Origin: a virus
Virus record (IMG/VR): IMGVR_UViG_3300046167_000071
Span: 1 to 26,439 of that record
Strand: one strand, 5' to 3'
Length of the DNA stretch: 26,439 bases
Below are positions 17,701 through 25,569 of this stretch, piece after piece. Position numbers and translations under genes: made by a program. How positions within the stretch are numbered: the stretch's first letter is position 1; every line of letters starts with the position of its first letter. A model generated the notes under the pieces. The model worked only from the letters and a program-made list of their open reading frames with translations. It was not told the origin of the DNA and searched no databases.

Positions 17701-20700
17701 CAGATACCTGACAACTTAAATACGAGTGATGCCAAAGAAGCTTTCAACTTAATAGTAGAGAAGAGAAACTTAGAGTCTAAGGTTGAGGGCAAGGAGCCTA
17801 ACTTAGTGGTTAAGGAGAAGGAACGTATCAAAGAGATAGACAACGAACTAACTGAGTTAGGTAAGAAAGAAGTTGTAGCTGAAGAAGTTGCTGAACCAAC
17901 TGTAGCTGAAGAAGTTGTAGGTGAGGTGGTTGTAGCTGAGGATACATATGCAGAATTAGATGAAGAGTCTAAGTCAGAGTTAAAAGCCAAGGCAATAGAT
18001 GCAATGAAGGCTGAGACTGGAGAGACAGAGTTTACTCCAGAATCTATAGATGAAAGAGCAGCTAAAATATTTGAACAGGAAGTATCAGAACTAGATAGCG
18101 AACTAGGAGATGATGTTAGATTTAGAGTAGAAGAGGAAGGCGAAAGTCTTGTTGAATCAGAAGAGTCTGACGTTGATGCCATTGTAGAAGAGATGAACGC
18201 TATGCCTAAAGCGCAATTATCTTTTAAAGTTCCTGAAGGTGGTAGTACAGTAGAAGTTAATCCTATCGAGGAGAGTAATTCAACGGAAGAATTTACTGAG
18301 GAAGACGCTAAAGAAATGGGATTTGAAAGTAAATCTGAAATGGTTAAGGCTATCGAGGAATTCGATGACATACCAATGGGTACAGTGGTGTCTGATGTAG
18401 CAGCAGGTGGAAAGGTAAAGGATTCGAGAGGAAACGATATGTCTGCTAAGGGAGGTATAATGTTCAATGCGATAGCTAAAGTAAAAGCAGCTTGGGCAGG
18501 TGTTAAGAAATCAGTTTCAGAAACTCAAGTTAAAAATGCATTAGAAATATACGAAGGAAACAAAGAACTATTTGACAGACTATGGAAGGAAGGTAAACTC
18601 CCTGATGGTCACATACCAATGGCTGTAATACGTATGGCTAATTCAGCAATACATTCTAATGAAATATTATTTAGATATCTATCTCCTGAGATAAAGGCGC
18701 AGCCAATGAAGAATCAGCAGGCAGCACTAAACGTACTTGTAAATGAATTAAATAATAAAAAAGGTGAGCAGAATAAAGCGATTTTAAATTTTATATCTAA
18801 AAATAAAATTAAAAACTTAGGCGAGTTGTACGATGCAATAGTCAAAGATGCAAAGAAAAGAGCAAAGGGTGATATCAAGAATACATTAACCTTAGATGAA
18901 AGAAAGGTTTTAGCTGAAACAATATCTATTAAAGAAGGGAAAAAGGATACCATCCCAAGAACAAAAGACGGTAAGGTTTCAAATAAAATATTAAATGCAT
19001 TGTACGAGGGTGTTGATGATACAACGGCTGATGTATTTATGTTTAAAAATATATACAAAGCAATCGGTGAACCTTCTATGATGAAGACCAATAAGGGTGA
19101 CGTAGTATCTATAGTTGGTATTGACGTAAAAAATCCAGGTGTCATAGACATTGACCACGGCAACTACGGCACAGGTCCAAGGGGTAGACTAATTGCACTG
19201 ATAAGTAATCCTCAGAATGGAATAGATTTATTCCCTGAGTGGGCTGCAAAATCAAACAGGATTTTTAAAGAATCTAAATCCGGAAGGACACCTTCAGAAA
19301 AAGTTGTAAAGGGTCAAACAATGGGGACCGTTCCTAGCGACAAAGCATTTCAGGGTGCTGCTCCAACTTCAAAGATTACAGACCTTAAGATACTAATAGG
19401 TAAATTAAAGTTTGCATTCCCGGGGGTTACTGTCGTTACTACCAAACAAGAGTTTGACGAAATGCTCAAGCAGCCAGGCGTTAGAACTAAAATAACAAAG
19501 GGCAAGACAATACTTGGTATAACTGCAGATGGAAGAATATTCTTAAATCCTGAAAGTTCATCACTAGCTACACCTATACACGAGTTTGCTCATATATGGG
19601 TAGACTTCCTTAGATCAAAAGCAAGTGGACAAGAGGGTACTGCCTTATTTAAAAAGGGTACAGAATTAGTTGAGGGTACAGATGCACTCAACAAGGCTAT
19701 TGAAAAATACGGTGATAACGCACTAGCCAGAGAAGAGGCGTTGGTAGAGTTAATCGCAAGTAAGGGTGAGACAATTATAAATGCATCTAAAAAGTCTGAC
19801 TTTATAGAGTGGCTTAATGGTGTGTTTAAGTACATCAAAGAAAAGTTTGTGTCTTCTGAAAAGTTATTTGCCAAGGAAGAAATAAAGAAAGTTAATAAGT
19901 TAAAAGACGATAAAAAGATAACATCAAAGGAGGCTGATAGAAGAATAAGAAAAATAAAAAAATCTGTAAGGGAAGGAATCCAATCTATGTCCCTCGAAGA
20001 TTTTATTAATACCGGTCTTGCTGATTTATTTCAAGGTAAAGAAGTAAGTAAAAAGTTTGATGCAGCAAAAGAATCAAGGGGTGCTATGCCTAGATTTGAA
20101 CTTGGAGATGACGTAGTTAAGTTTATAAAAGACGCAAGGGGTCAAGGTAAATCTGAAGCTGCAATTAAAACTATTCTAAAGAAAAGAGGTGTTGATGCTG
20201 AGGTTATATCTGATTCATTTGCAAAGTCTAAAGGAGAAGCTGAAGTAGAATCAAAGGTGAGCGAGGAGTTTGCTAAAGGATTCGATAGGGTAATGAAGGA
20301 GATAGATGGTGTAATAGAAAAAATAAAAGCCAGAAATGCTAAGGCAGATACCAACCCTAATACCATACTCAAAGGTGCGCTTGAGTATCTAAAGGGTACT
20401 AAGCTTTATGAGCAGTCTACTGACGTTCAAAGAGAAAAGATGGTACGTGACCTAAGGTCAAAGCTTGGTATAAAAGAAAAGAAGTCTCCGACACCAAAGG
20501 CAGCGATTAAAAAAGCAGAAAAAGAACTAGGCTTAAAACTAGACAATCCATCTAAGATTACTTTAACTCAAAAGCAAGCTATAGCTGCTCAGATAAAAGC
20601 ATTGAACAGAGGTGCTAAGGATGCTGTAAAAGCATTTAGATTAGCTTCTAAGATGTTGTCAGAGCAGATGGACGAACTTGTAAAGTCAGGTAAGATAACA

Positions 20701-23700
20701 ACTAAGCAGAGTGTTGCTATAATAAAAAAGTTCTCCAATGTAAATATGCTTAAGGACTCTTCCATTGATGGTTTTGTAGATTATATGTCAAGGGTGTTTA
20801 AAGATGCTGAGTATGCAGAGAAGGTTAAAAACGCAAACAAAAAACGTAAGAATGCACTCAAAAATATTAAACGAAAAATAGGTGTTGCTGCTTCAGTAAA
20901 GTCACAATTGAACAGAATATTTTCTATTAATGCTAATATTATTCCTGAGTCTGCATTTAATAAGTATATAGAGTTACTAAATGATTTTGGATCAAGAGAA
21001 AAAGTAATCACACCATCAGACAACAGGATAGTAGAGAAGAAGGCAAATGAAGTACTTGAACTTATAGATCAAGAACTATCAAGTGTTCCTGAACTTAGAC
21101 AAAAATTATTTGATTTTGATGACAAAGTAATAAACGAAAAAACAGGGGGAATTGATTACGCCAAGACCGTTGACAAGATGTTTAGTGAGGGTATAATAAG
21201 TGAAAGTGATAAGGAGATAATGAAGAAGTATAAGTCTGAAATACTTCCTAAAAAAGAAAAGGTAAAAAAGACTGAGCAGGAGATTGAACAAGAAAGACAA
21301 GATGTTATATCTAGTATTGAGGATACAAAAATATCTACATCAGAAATCAATATGCTACCCAGTAAGAACGAGAGAAATTTAGCTAGAAGGTTTCGTGATT
21401 TAATTGAAAACAGAGAAGCATTGGAGTCCTTGTCACTTAATGATTTAAAACAAATAGAAAAGTTAATAGACAATATAGAGAATGGATACCTCCCACACCT
21501 GGTCTTTACTATGAGTAATAAGATGAGTGGTAATATTGATGGTCAAGTACTTGAAAGTTCAATAAGAAAGGCTAAGATACTAAGCGTTGAGAAGATATAC
21601 TCAGGACTAAAGACTTTAATTAGAGGGTCGAAGGAGAATGATGTAATAAGAAGAGGTCTAAATTATTACATAGATAATACACTAGGTGATTTTAAAACAA
21701 AGAATGTATTTAACTCCCTATTCAAGAATACTGCTCAAGCAGTAGAGAATTTTCAATCTGCATTTAAACAAGCTACTGATCCTGTAAACATAGCAAGAGA
21801 GAAAGTTTACAAGTCATTTAAAAAGGATGGTGACAAATTTGCTATGTCCTCATTCAAGCAGATGGTATACTTGATACAGCTTGAGTACAACACCAATATT
21901 GGAAACCCGGAGACAGCCGTTCAGGCTTCTGAGTTTCTAAAGAAAACAATTAGAAATATACCTTCACTAAAGGATTTTAATTATGGTGATAAAGATGGTG
22001 ACGCATTAGAGTATATTCTTAACGAGTATACCGATAAGGAAACAGGAGAGATTGATGCTGACAAGCTATACGAAAGTTTCAACTCAGCAGAGAGAGCGTC
22101 AATAAAAGCAATACAAGAGCAGAACTCTAAACTTGGAGAGACGGCATACTATACCGCAGCAGTTATTAGAGGGGAAAGTATAACCCCTAGAAATAATTAT
22201 GTTCACTTAAAAGTAATCTCAACAGATAAAGGTAAGAATAGTGATGAATTACAGAAATTTTCTGACTCACTTAAGCCTTCAACAAAAGCCAAGTCACTAA
22301 TAGAAAGAAAGGGTAAGGCTTCAATTATAGACTTTGATGTTTACTCTTCTTTTGAAAAAGGAGCAAAGGGAGTATTGATTGACTATCATCTTACCGGACC
22401 TGTTAAGCAAGCTAAAACTGCACTTGATAAAGCAAAAAAAGATTTAATAGGTGATGACCTTAGACCAGATAAGAAAAACTTAGAACTATACGGGGCGCTT
22501 GAAAAAGCATATGAAAAAGTACTAAACTCAATCCTCGTAAATTCATATACCGAATCCAGTATTGCTAATGATGTATATAATTTTATTCGTAAACAGGGAT
22601 ATCGTAACATACTAGCAAGACCTAGCAGGGCTGCAAAAGAATTCATATCTAACCTTGCTGCAGTACTCCCTGAAAGTCAAGCCTTTACTAATGGATTGAA
22701 AGTTGGAACACTAGACAACCGTGGAAGAAAGTTTTTCTTAAGTGATTCGGCTCCAAAGATTATGAGTGTATTGGGAAGTTTACAACAAAGCCGTCTGTAT
22801 CCTACAGACAAAACTTCTTCTAAATTTATTGATAGAGGATTCCAATCACCAAAGGGGAAGGGTGTTAGGATGAAGGAGTCTAATGCTTCAAGATTAGTTA
22901 ATAAGTATTGGAACAAGACAGTCAATCCTGCTTATAATACCGTAGGTGCTATATCAGATAAGATACTTTCAACTCCAGATTTAATTATTATGAAGCCACT
23001 TTGGTTTGGTAAGTTCTCTAGTGAGTTTAAGGAGTTGACAGGTATTGAGCCAGACTTTGATATGATTGAGCAAGAAAACGAAGCATACCTTGAAAAATAC
23101 TCTGATGCTTTGGATAAGGCAACAGCTTCTGCAGACAGAGTAACAATTAGACAGGGAGCAACATCTAATCCATTCCTTGGTACTCAACGAAGTATAAAAG
23201 AAAAAGATCAAAGCGGGTTTGTTCAATTCGCAAAGGACTTCAATATGTTTATGCAGAACTTCTTGAATTATGAATTTACTGCTGCAAGAGAAGCGCTTTA
23301 TTTTGCTATGGGAAGAGGAGACCTTAGTAGGTCTAAGGGTGTTGCTATTATGGCAAGTCTATCTGCACGTATGTTATTATACAGTGTAATAGGAGATGTT
23401 ATGTCAAGCGTTCTATCTTCTTTAGGCTTTACGGATGACGATGAAGATGATAGAAATTTAGCACAAATTGTAGGTCAAGGAGTCGGAGAGACTTTTGTCT
23501 CACTTGTTTTAAATAGAAACTTTGGTAACATAACTAAGAGTATTAGTAACTATTTGATTGATGATGTTAACGAAGAGTACTTTGATTTCTTGAGGGAAGG
23601 AGAGTTTGATGCATTTAAACACTCATTTGGATACTCAGTAATACCAAGAGAAACATCATATGGTAAAAATCCTATGTGGGAAACGACAAAGAACTTGGTA

Positions 23701-24021
23701 GGTCCACTTGGTCCTGCAGTTAAGACCCTTGATTTCGCAATGAAAAAACTTTTTGAAGAGGATGCTAAAAAGCCTGAAACTCAAGATAGAAGATTCAGAG
23801 AAAAGTTTATAAGACTTCCACTAGAAGCAGCAGGAGCGTTAGGGTTTGTACCTTTCTACGGAGACGTAAGAAAATATGTATTAGATGAGGTTGTTTATTC
23901 TGACTTGAGAGACGGGAAAAGTTCAAGTCCTAAGGCTAAAAAGAAGAAGAAGAGTGTCAGAAAGCCTAGAAAGCCTAGGTCGCCTAGATCACCTAGAAAG
24001 CCTAGATCACCTAGAAGATAA
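14779..24021 (+). CDS. Giant polyvalent internal virion protein with zinc-protease motif (gp16-like position)
   Basis: A 3080-aa protein with several readable regions. Residues 9-59: two copies of an AxxLFVENGYTK unit. About 150-185: YAGRPGAKY and SYLINLGDK text seen in other giant phage proteins. About 635-760: hydrophobic, Gly-rich segments (TFGSMLTGSIILPGVGTVAS) that may touch membrane. About 1030-1200: acidic, repetitive VAEEV linker. Residues 1601-1605: HEFAH, with EEALVE at 1652-1657 offering a third zinc ligand, as in gluzincin-type proteases. About 1690-2350: long basic helices. About 2790-2880: a block typical of large polyvalent-protein C-termini (PLWFGKFSSEFKELTG), then a hydrophobic LLYSVIGDVMSSVLSS. 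Residues 3061-3080: R-K/S-P repeats. It occupies the T7 gp16 position, so I infer an ejected multi-domain protein. No lytic transglycosylase or RNA polymerase motif was found. Confidence 0.8.
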   Translation: MNDQAIKHAYELFVENGYTKSKDEFKVLIKNNSGARKSAFDLFVENGYTKGEDDFSTLMGVTDPPVKKKEPTAQEKMSEAMAPKQGGLDFVSEDSSLDLSTQQGRDEAYKESQDFELQKDEELRTKLAEQTYTYAGRPGAKYKKQPDGSYLINLGDKTQNKYIPLDDPDGTRTAELNRNAISDITRFKKSEGPYGSWTKILSGQEIEDVELQADKEKKAVISYLDKIKEDQFEGAEEDRIYFDETLIDRLEKKEDLLTKDELARESFIKSDEIKNKLIKDKESKPITDINLSKRYDRVIAGLDTDTEEYKENQRIRSNVKKLNEFNDIKFKKDQSETEYVTQLSNFLKSLSGPESDIFTIEESSAGTDEVKITNKLTGESKRIDLDAGDKYSRFREKELASTFVEYGIKSYKEDKAVKDYYDAVKFGLLSDDITAFTEERVVGGSPQSSVLEFMYGSPDGGFEEKEKQLTKEAISNIPLDYNFDGLTPEAKEGIIEAREKMLSVIGEKDKIVKYDPRLLPAYNTKENIYLKNKQIVNKRKTINQLNEEANNIVGQINEVDASIALGRQPQGLQFETFLGPMSNLDKRNYLVKQLNTKVNALDEEQQSLQDIEVNLNQSAAVNFAIQEKRGSTLGAMAKSFLSGGAGFAGFVMGDTEKDIYGQTYEQRATEDLVPGIITDEYIASKDRGDLFKVTTGVLPTFGSMLTGSIILPGVGTVASKITQEGFKKTGAALRGLPSSAGIYGMLYSENKNLMSSPEFDDIPEWEKKTMSALYAGVSTLLEKFGLSRALSKTPLGKNLTAKIINKTFSEIPKGASAKVISNRIKQNARVTLNERLLSGSVAGLAESGTEFTQAVYDIGLKNAYNAIKEKDYFEVASTYNAISDVVWENWKLGLYGGFMMNTAGQATRAVAEGFNEKTRLNDVDFKVMYDFATKGNMYSTYEAQLNTQVALGKMTEKDAQAKLDGIGYAKGIFDQIPDNLNTSDAKEAFNLIVEKRNLESKVEGKEPNLVVKEKERIKEIDNELTELGKKEVVAEEVAEPTVAEEVVGEVVVAEDTYAELDEESKSELKAKAIDAMKAETGETEFTPESIDERAAKIFEQEVSELDSELGDDVRFRVEEEGESLVESEESDVDAIVEEMNAMPKAQLSFKVPEGGSTVEVNPIEESNSTEEFTEEDAKEMGFESKSEMVKAIEEFDDIPMGTVVSDVAAGGKVKDSRGNDMSAKGGIMFNAIAKVKAAWAGVKKSVSETQVKNALEIYEGNKELFDRLWKEGKLPDGHIPMAVIRMANSAIHSNEILFRYLSPEIKAQPMKNQQAALNVLVNELNNKKGEQNKAILNFISKNKIKNLGELYDAIVKDAKKRAKGDIKNTLTLDERKVLAETISIKEGKKDTIPRTKDGKVSNKILNALYEGVDDTTADVFMFKNIYKAIGEPSMMKTNKGDVVSIVGIDVKNPGVIDIDHGNYGTGPRGRLIALISNPQNGIDLFPEWAAKSNRIFKESKSGRTPSEKVVKGQTMGTVPSDKAFQGAAPTSKITDLKILIGKLKFAFPGVTVVTTKQEFDEMLKQPGVRTKITKGKTILGITADGRIFLNPESSSLATPIHEFAHIWVDFLRSKASGQEGTALFKKGTELVEGTDALNKAIEKYGDNALAREEALVELIASKGETIINASKKSDFIEWLNGVFKYIKEKFVSSEKLFAKEEIKKVNKLKDDKKITSKEADRRIRKIKKSVREGIQSMSLEDFINTGLADLFQGKEVSKKFDAAKESRGAMPRFELGDDVVKFIKDARGQGKSEAAIKTILKKRGVDAEVISDSFAKSKGEAEVESKVSEEFAKGFDRVMKEIDGVIEKIKARNAKADTNPNTILKGALEYLKGTKLYEQSTDVQREKMVRDLRSKLGIKEKKSPTPKAAIKKAEKELGLKLDNPSKITLTQKQAIAAQIKALNRGAKDAVKAFRLASKMLSEQMDELVKSGKITTKQSVAIIKKFSNVNMLKDSSIDGFVDYMSRVFKDAEYAEKVKNANKKRKNALKNIKRKIGVAASVKSQLNRIFSINANIIPESAFNKYIELLNDFGSREKVITPSDNRIVEKKANEVLELIDQELSSVPELRQKLFDFDDKVINEKTGGIDYAKTVDKMFSEGIISESDKEIMKKYKSEILPKKEKVKKTEQEIEQERQDVISSIEDTKISTSEINMLPSKNERNLARRFRDLIENREALESLSLNDLKQIEKLIDNIENGYLPHLVFTMSNKMSGNIDGQVLESSIRKAKILSVEKIYSGLKTLIRGSKENDVIRRGLNYYIDNTLGDFKTKNVFNSLFKNTAQAVENFQSAFKQATDPVNIAREKVYKSFKKDGDKFAMSSFKQMVYLIQLEYNTNIGNPETAVQASEFLKKTIRNIPSLKDFNYGDKDGDALEYILNEYTDKETGEIDADKLYESFNSAERASIKAIQEQNSKLGETAYYTAAVIRGESITPRNNYVHLKVISTDKGKNSDELQKFSDSLKPSTKAKSLIERKGKASIIDFDVYSSFEKGAKGVLIDYHLTGPVKQAKTALDKAKKDLIGDDLRPDKKNLELYGALEKAYEKVLNSILVNSYTESSIANDVYNFIRKQGYRNILARPSRAAKEFISNLAAVLPESQAFTNGLKVGTLDNRGRKFFLSDSAPKIMSVLGSLQQSRLYPTDKTSSKFIDRGFQSPKGKGVRMKESNASRLVNKYWNKTVNPAYNTVGAISDKILSTPDLIIMKPLWFGKFSSEFKELTGIEPDFDMIEQENEAYLEKYSDALDKATASADRVTIRQGATSNPFLGTQRSIKEKDQSGFVQFAKDFNMFMQNFLNYEFTAAREALYFAMGRGDLSRSKGVAIMASLSARMLLYSVIGDVMSSVLSSLGFTDDDEDDRNLAQIVGQGVGETFVSLVLNRNFGNITKSISNYLIDDVNEEYFDFLREGEFDAFKHSFGYSVIPRETSYGKNPMWETTKNLVGPLGPAVKTLDFAMKKLFEEDAKKPETQDRRFREKFIRLPLEAAGALGFVPFYGDVRKYVLDEVVYSDLRDGKSSSPKAKKKKKSVRKPRKPRSPRSPRKPRSPRR
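14803..14955 (+). repeat. Duplicated LFVENGYTK unit at the N-terminus of the giant protein
   Basis: Residues 9-29 and 39-59 of the giant protein are two copies of a 21-residue unit with the pattern A-[YF]-[ED]-L-F-V-E-N-G-Y-T-K-x4-F-x2-L-x. The DNA is also closely similar in the core (GTTGA.AATGGATATACTAA). The unit looks like a small helix-turn motif of unknown binding partner, and I recall similar tandem units at the start of other large Bacteroidota-phage proteins. Confidence 0.85.
23959..24018 (+). repeat. 9-base tandem repeat encoding an R-[K/S]-P tail
   Basis: The last 20 codons of the giant gene are six units of R-K-P or R-S-P followed by R-R, written with near-identical 9-mers such as AGAAAGCCT and AGATCACCT. 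A KKKKK run lies just upstream. S/K-P-R-K type repeats bind the DNA minor groove in histone H1 and sperm proteins, so a DNA-binding tail is a reasonable inference. The short repeat could also change copy number by slippage. Confidence 0.9.
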
Positions 24022-24024
24022 GCT

Positions 24025-24171
24025 ATGCCGTTCAAGAAGATAGGGAGAAATAAAAACATCAGTCCAAGTGGTAAGGTCTTCACCGATAAACAGGTGAAGC
24101 TTTACTACGCCACTGATGGATTCAAGAAGTCAAAGCTTCATAAGTTAAACAGAAGGAAGAAGAGAAAGTAA
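24025..24171 (+). CDS. Small, highly basic phage protein (48 aa)
   Basis: A short gene starting three bases after the giant gene stop. The product begins MPFKKIGRNKNISPSGKVFT, has QVKLYYATDGFKKSKLHK in the middle and ends RRKKRK; about one third of its residues are Lys or Arg. The pattern S-P-S-G-x-V/T-F-T-x-K-Q-V-x-x-Y-Y-A-T is one I associate with small conserved marine-phage proteins of unknown function. This conservation and the tight spacing argue for a real gene. It may bind DNA or sit in the virion with the giant protein. Its last 27 bases overlap the 3' end of the convergent nuclease-like gene on the other strand. No promoter of its own is visible. Confidence 0.72.
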   Translation: MPFKKIGRNKNISPSGKVFTDKQVKLYYATDGFKKSKLHKLNRRKKRK

Positions 24172-24573
24172 ATCAACGCCATCGTTTACGTTGAGGTATC
24201 CAACTACCTTTGGAACTCTATGCCTCCGGCTGAAGTCTGTCTGCTTAGGCAGGTCCCTTGTAGACCACTCGATGTTACACTCATTCAAATAAAAACCCCA
24301 CACCCCCTCAGGTGTAGAGTTTATATATACCACAGTAGTACCTAATTCTTTTGAACGCCTGATTAATGAATCGTACTTAGACTTCTCTATCAACAACTCA
24401 TCGTAGTGCTTGCGCCTGCACTTTAATTCAATATCTATATTATACTTCTCAGATGTGCAATCGTATCTACTCGTGGATGATTCTGAATTAGTTAGGTCAT
24501 CTATATAGAACTCCTTAACGAATTCATATAGCTGCTTTTCAGATGCAAATTGCGAGTAGTTATACTTCATCAT
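24145..24573 (-). CDS. PD-(D/E)XK-like nuclease candidate
   Basis: A 142-aa protein, the last gene of the minus-strand cluster. Residues 37-55 read YDCTSEKYNIDIELKCRRK: an Asp (D38 or D47) followed by a strand ending in E49-L-K51, the E-x-K half of a PD-(D/E)XK active site. A helix with LLIEKSKYDSLIRRSKEL follows, then a strand TTVVYINSTPEGVWGFYLN, the usual order of the restriction-endonuclease core. The C-terminus (HRVPKVVGYLNVND) is basic then neutral. A small nuclease of this type in a phage early region usually serves recombination, junction resolution or host DNA breakdown; which one cannot be told here. Its start overlaps the stop of the gene upstream by 14 bases, suggesting coupled translation. 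It converges with the structural operon. Confidence 0.6.
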   Translation of the reverse strand: MMKYNYSQFASEKQLYEFVKEFYIDDLTNSESSTSRYDCTSEKYNIDIELKCRRKHYDELLIEKSKYDSLIRRSKELGTTVVYINSTPEGVWGFYLNECNIEWSTRDLPKQTDFSRRHRVPKVVGYLNVNDGVDLLSLLPSV

Positions 24574-24754
24574 CTATAGATTCAGATATTTCTTTTAGTA
24601 TTGATTCAAGGACATCTATTTCTTTTGCCAGGTCCTCGAACTCCCTATCAACAAGAGCCTCGTATATGTTATTAGAGCAGTCGTTAATCTTATCCATCAG
24701 ATAATTTATATGATTGATTCTGTCTATATCAAATACCGAGAAGTCCTGTGCCAT
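24560..24754 (-). CDS. Small acidic helical protein, unknown
   Basis: A 64-aa product, MAQDFSVFDIDRINHINYLM followed by Asp/Glu-rich helical text (KEIDVLESILKEISESIDDEV end). It has the heptad spacing of a short coiled coil and no enzymatic motif. It overlaps the next gene by 14 bases and lies four bases from the gene upstream, so it is part of a continuous minus-strand operon. Small acidic helical proteins of this kind are common in phage early regions and often bind a partner protein. Function not recognised. Confidence 0.55.
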   Translation of the reverse strand: MAQDFSVFDIDRINHINYLMDKINDCSNNIYEALVDREFEDLAKEIDVLESILKEISESIDDEV

Positions 24755-24758
24755 TATA

Positions 24759-24998
24759 TCATTTTTTAGGGTCTATAGTTTGTATCAATAATGTTCCTAA
24801 CGAATCATCAACCGTCTTTATAGCTGAGTATATCTTTCGAGATACAACCCTGACAGCAGCACGATCTGATTTTGTAGAGTCCGATCCTAAGTTGCAATAC
24901 ATATTACAGTCCATCCTAAGTAACTCATCTGACTTGCGTTTGTTAGACCAAGTCTTGTAAGATAACACCTTGTCAATATCAGTAGTCGTATATACCAT
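24759..24998 (-). CDS. Small protein, unknown
   Basis: A 79-aa product (start MVYTTTDIDKVLSYKTWSNK) with two or three short helices, a Cys pair in MDCNMYCNLG (residues 29-38) and a basic middle (SDRAAVRVVSRKIYSAIK). Two cysteines alone are not enough for a metal site. It overlaps the DnaA-like gene upstream by 20 bases and ends four bases before the 64-aa gene. The opposite strand also has an open frame across nearly the same bases, but it would break the minus-strand operon and its product looks unstructured, so I chose the minus gene. Function not recognised. Confidence 0.5.
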   Translation of the reverse strand: MVYTTTDIDKVLSYKTWSNKRKSDELLRMDCNMYCNLGSDSTKSDRAAVRVVSRKIYSAIKTVDDSLGTLLIQTIDPKK

Positions 24999-25569
24999 TG
25001 TACAAATTATTTATTTTATTTAAAACCTTTTGTTCAGTTCCGTACTTTGTTCGCTGCTTAATAACAGTGTATATTTTATTTAGACGTTCCTCTTGTTCTG
25101 CCTTCTCCTGGGTCTCTTTCTCCATTAATTTAAACGATTCTTTTAAAGAATGTAGTTCAAGTTGAAGTCTGTCTGTTTCCGAATTTAGTTTTTTATTTTC
25201 AATTCTCAAAGCAAAAGCTTCTTTTTTTATTTCTTCATACGACATATCTATAACATAATCGTAATGGTCTGTGTATCTTTTCCTTATTAAATCAAAGGTT
25301 TCTCTGAATGTTTTGTCTGATTCTATGAATCCATCAAAGTTTTTAAAGTAGTGTAGTACGGTTGCGTGGTTCTTGCATATTGACCTGCCAATGTCTGAGC
25401 ATCCGAACCCATCCTTCCTAAGTATCTCAGCGTATATGTATCTTGCGTTTATGGTATTGCGTCTTCTGTTCTTGTCATTCTTTACATCAACGAGTAGTGT
25501 TGATTTAATTATAGCCTGAAGCCTATCAATCTTGCTCTGCTTTAGGTTTAACATTTCTATTTGATTCAT
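24979..25569 (-). CDS. DnaA domain IV-like DNA-binding protein with coiled-coil tail
   Basis: A 196-aa protein. Residues about 37-80 match the layout of the DNA-binding domain of DnaA: RNTINARYIYAEILRK, then GCSDIGRSICKNHATVLHYF, where NHATVLHY corresponds to the DnaA signature (R)DHTTVLHA. There is no AAA+ ATPase (no Walker A) and no room for one. Residues about 105-165 are a Glu/Lys/Leu coiled coil (LRIENKKLNSETDRLQLELH), probably for dimerisation. It may bind DnaA boxes to redirect or block host initiation, or bind the phage origin or its own promoters. The start at 25569 overlaps the upstream gene by 44 bases; a second Met at residue 6 (25554) is a possible alternative. Confidence 0.72.
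   Translation of the reverse strand: MNQIEMLNLKQSKIDRLQAIIKSTLLVDVKNDKNRRRNTINARYIYAEILRKDGFGCSDIGRSICKNHATVLHYFKNFDGFIESDKTFRETFDLIRKRYTDHYDYVIDMSYEEIKKEAFALRIENKKLNSETDRLQLELHSLKESFKLMEKETQEKAEQEERLNKIYTVIKQRTKYGTEQKVLNKINNLYNGIYDY

Noticed and set aside
17700-18467. Minus-strand open frame of 255 codons, Ser/Thr/Leu-rich
   Set aside because: It is the antisense shadow of the acidic, repetitive linker of the giant gene, with low complexity and no start context.
21988-22002. DKDGD at residues 2404-2408 of the giant protein, resembling the DxDGD metal motif of crAss-type RNA polymerase
   Set aside because: The surrounding text is charged helix and lacks the hydrophobic strands and other conserved blocks of such polymerases; it also fails the EF-hand pattern. 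Most likely chance.
24078-24099. Perfect 7-bp inverted repeat CTTCACC / GGTGAAG as a terminator between the arms
   Set aside because: It lies inside the 48-aa coding region and has no T-run directly after it on either strand.
24690-24698. TTATCCATC as a DnaA box near the DnaA-like gene
   Set aside because: It differs from TTATCCACA at two positions, lies inside a coding region and is not part of a cluster.
24748-24960. Plus-strand open frame opposite the 79-aa minus gene
   Set aside because: It would interrupt a continuous overlapping minus-strand operon and its product shows no recognisable structure.
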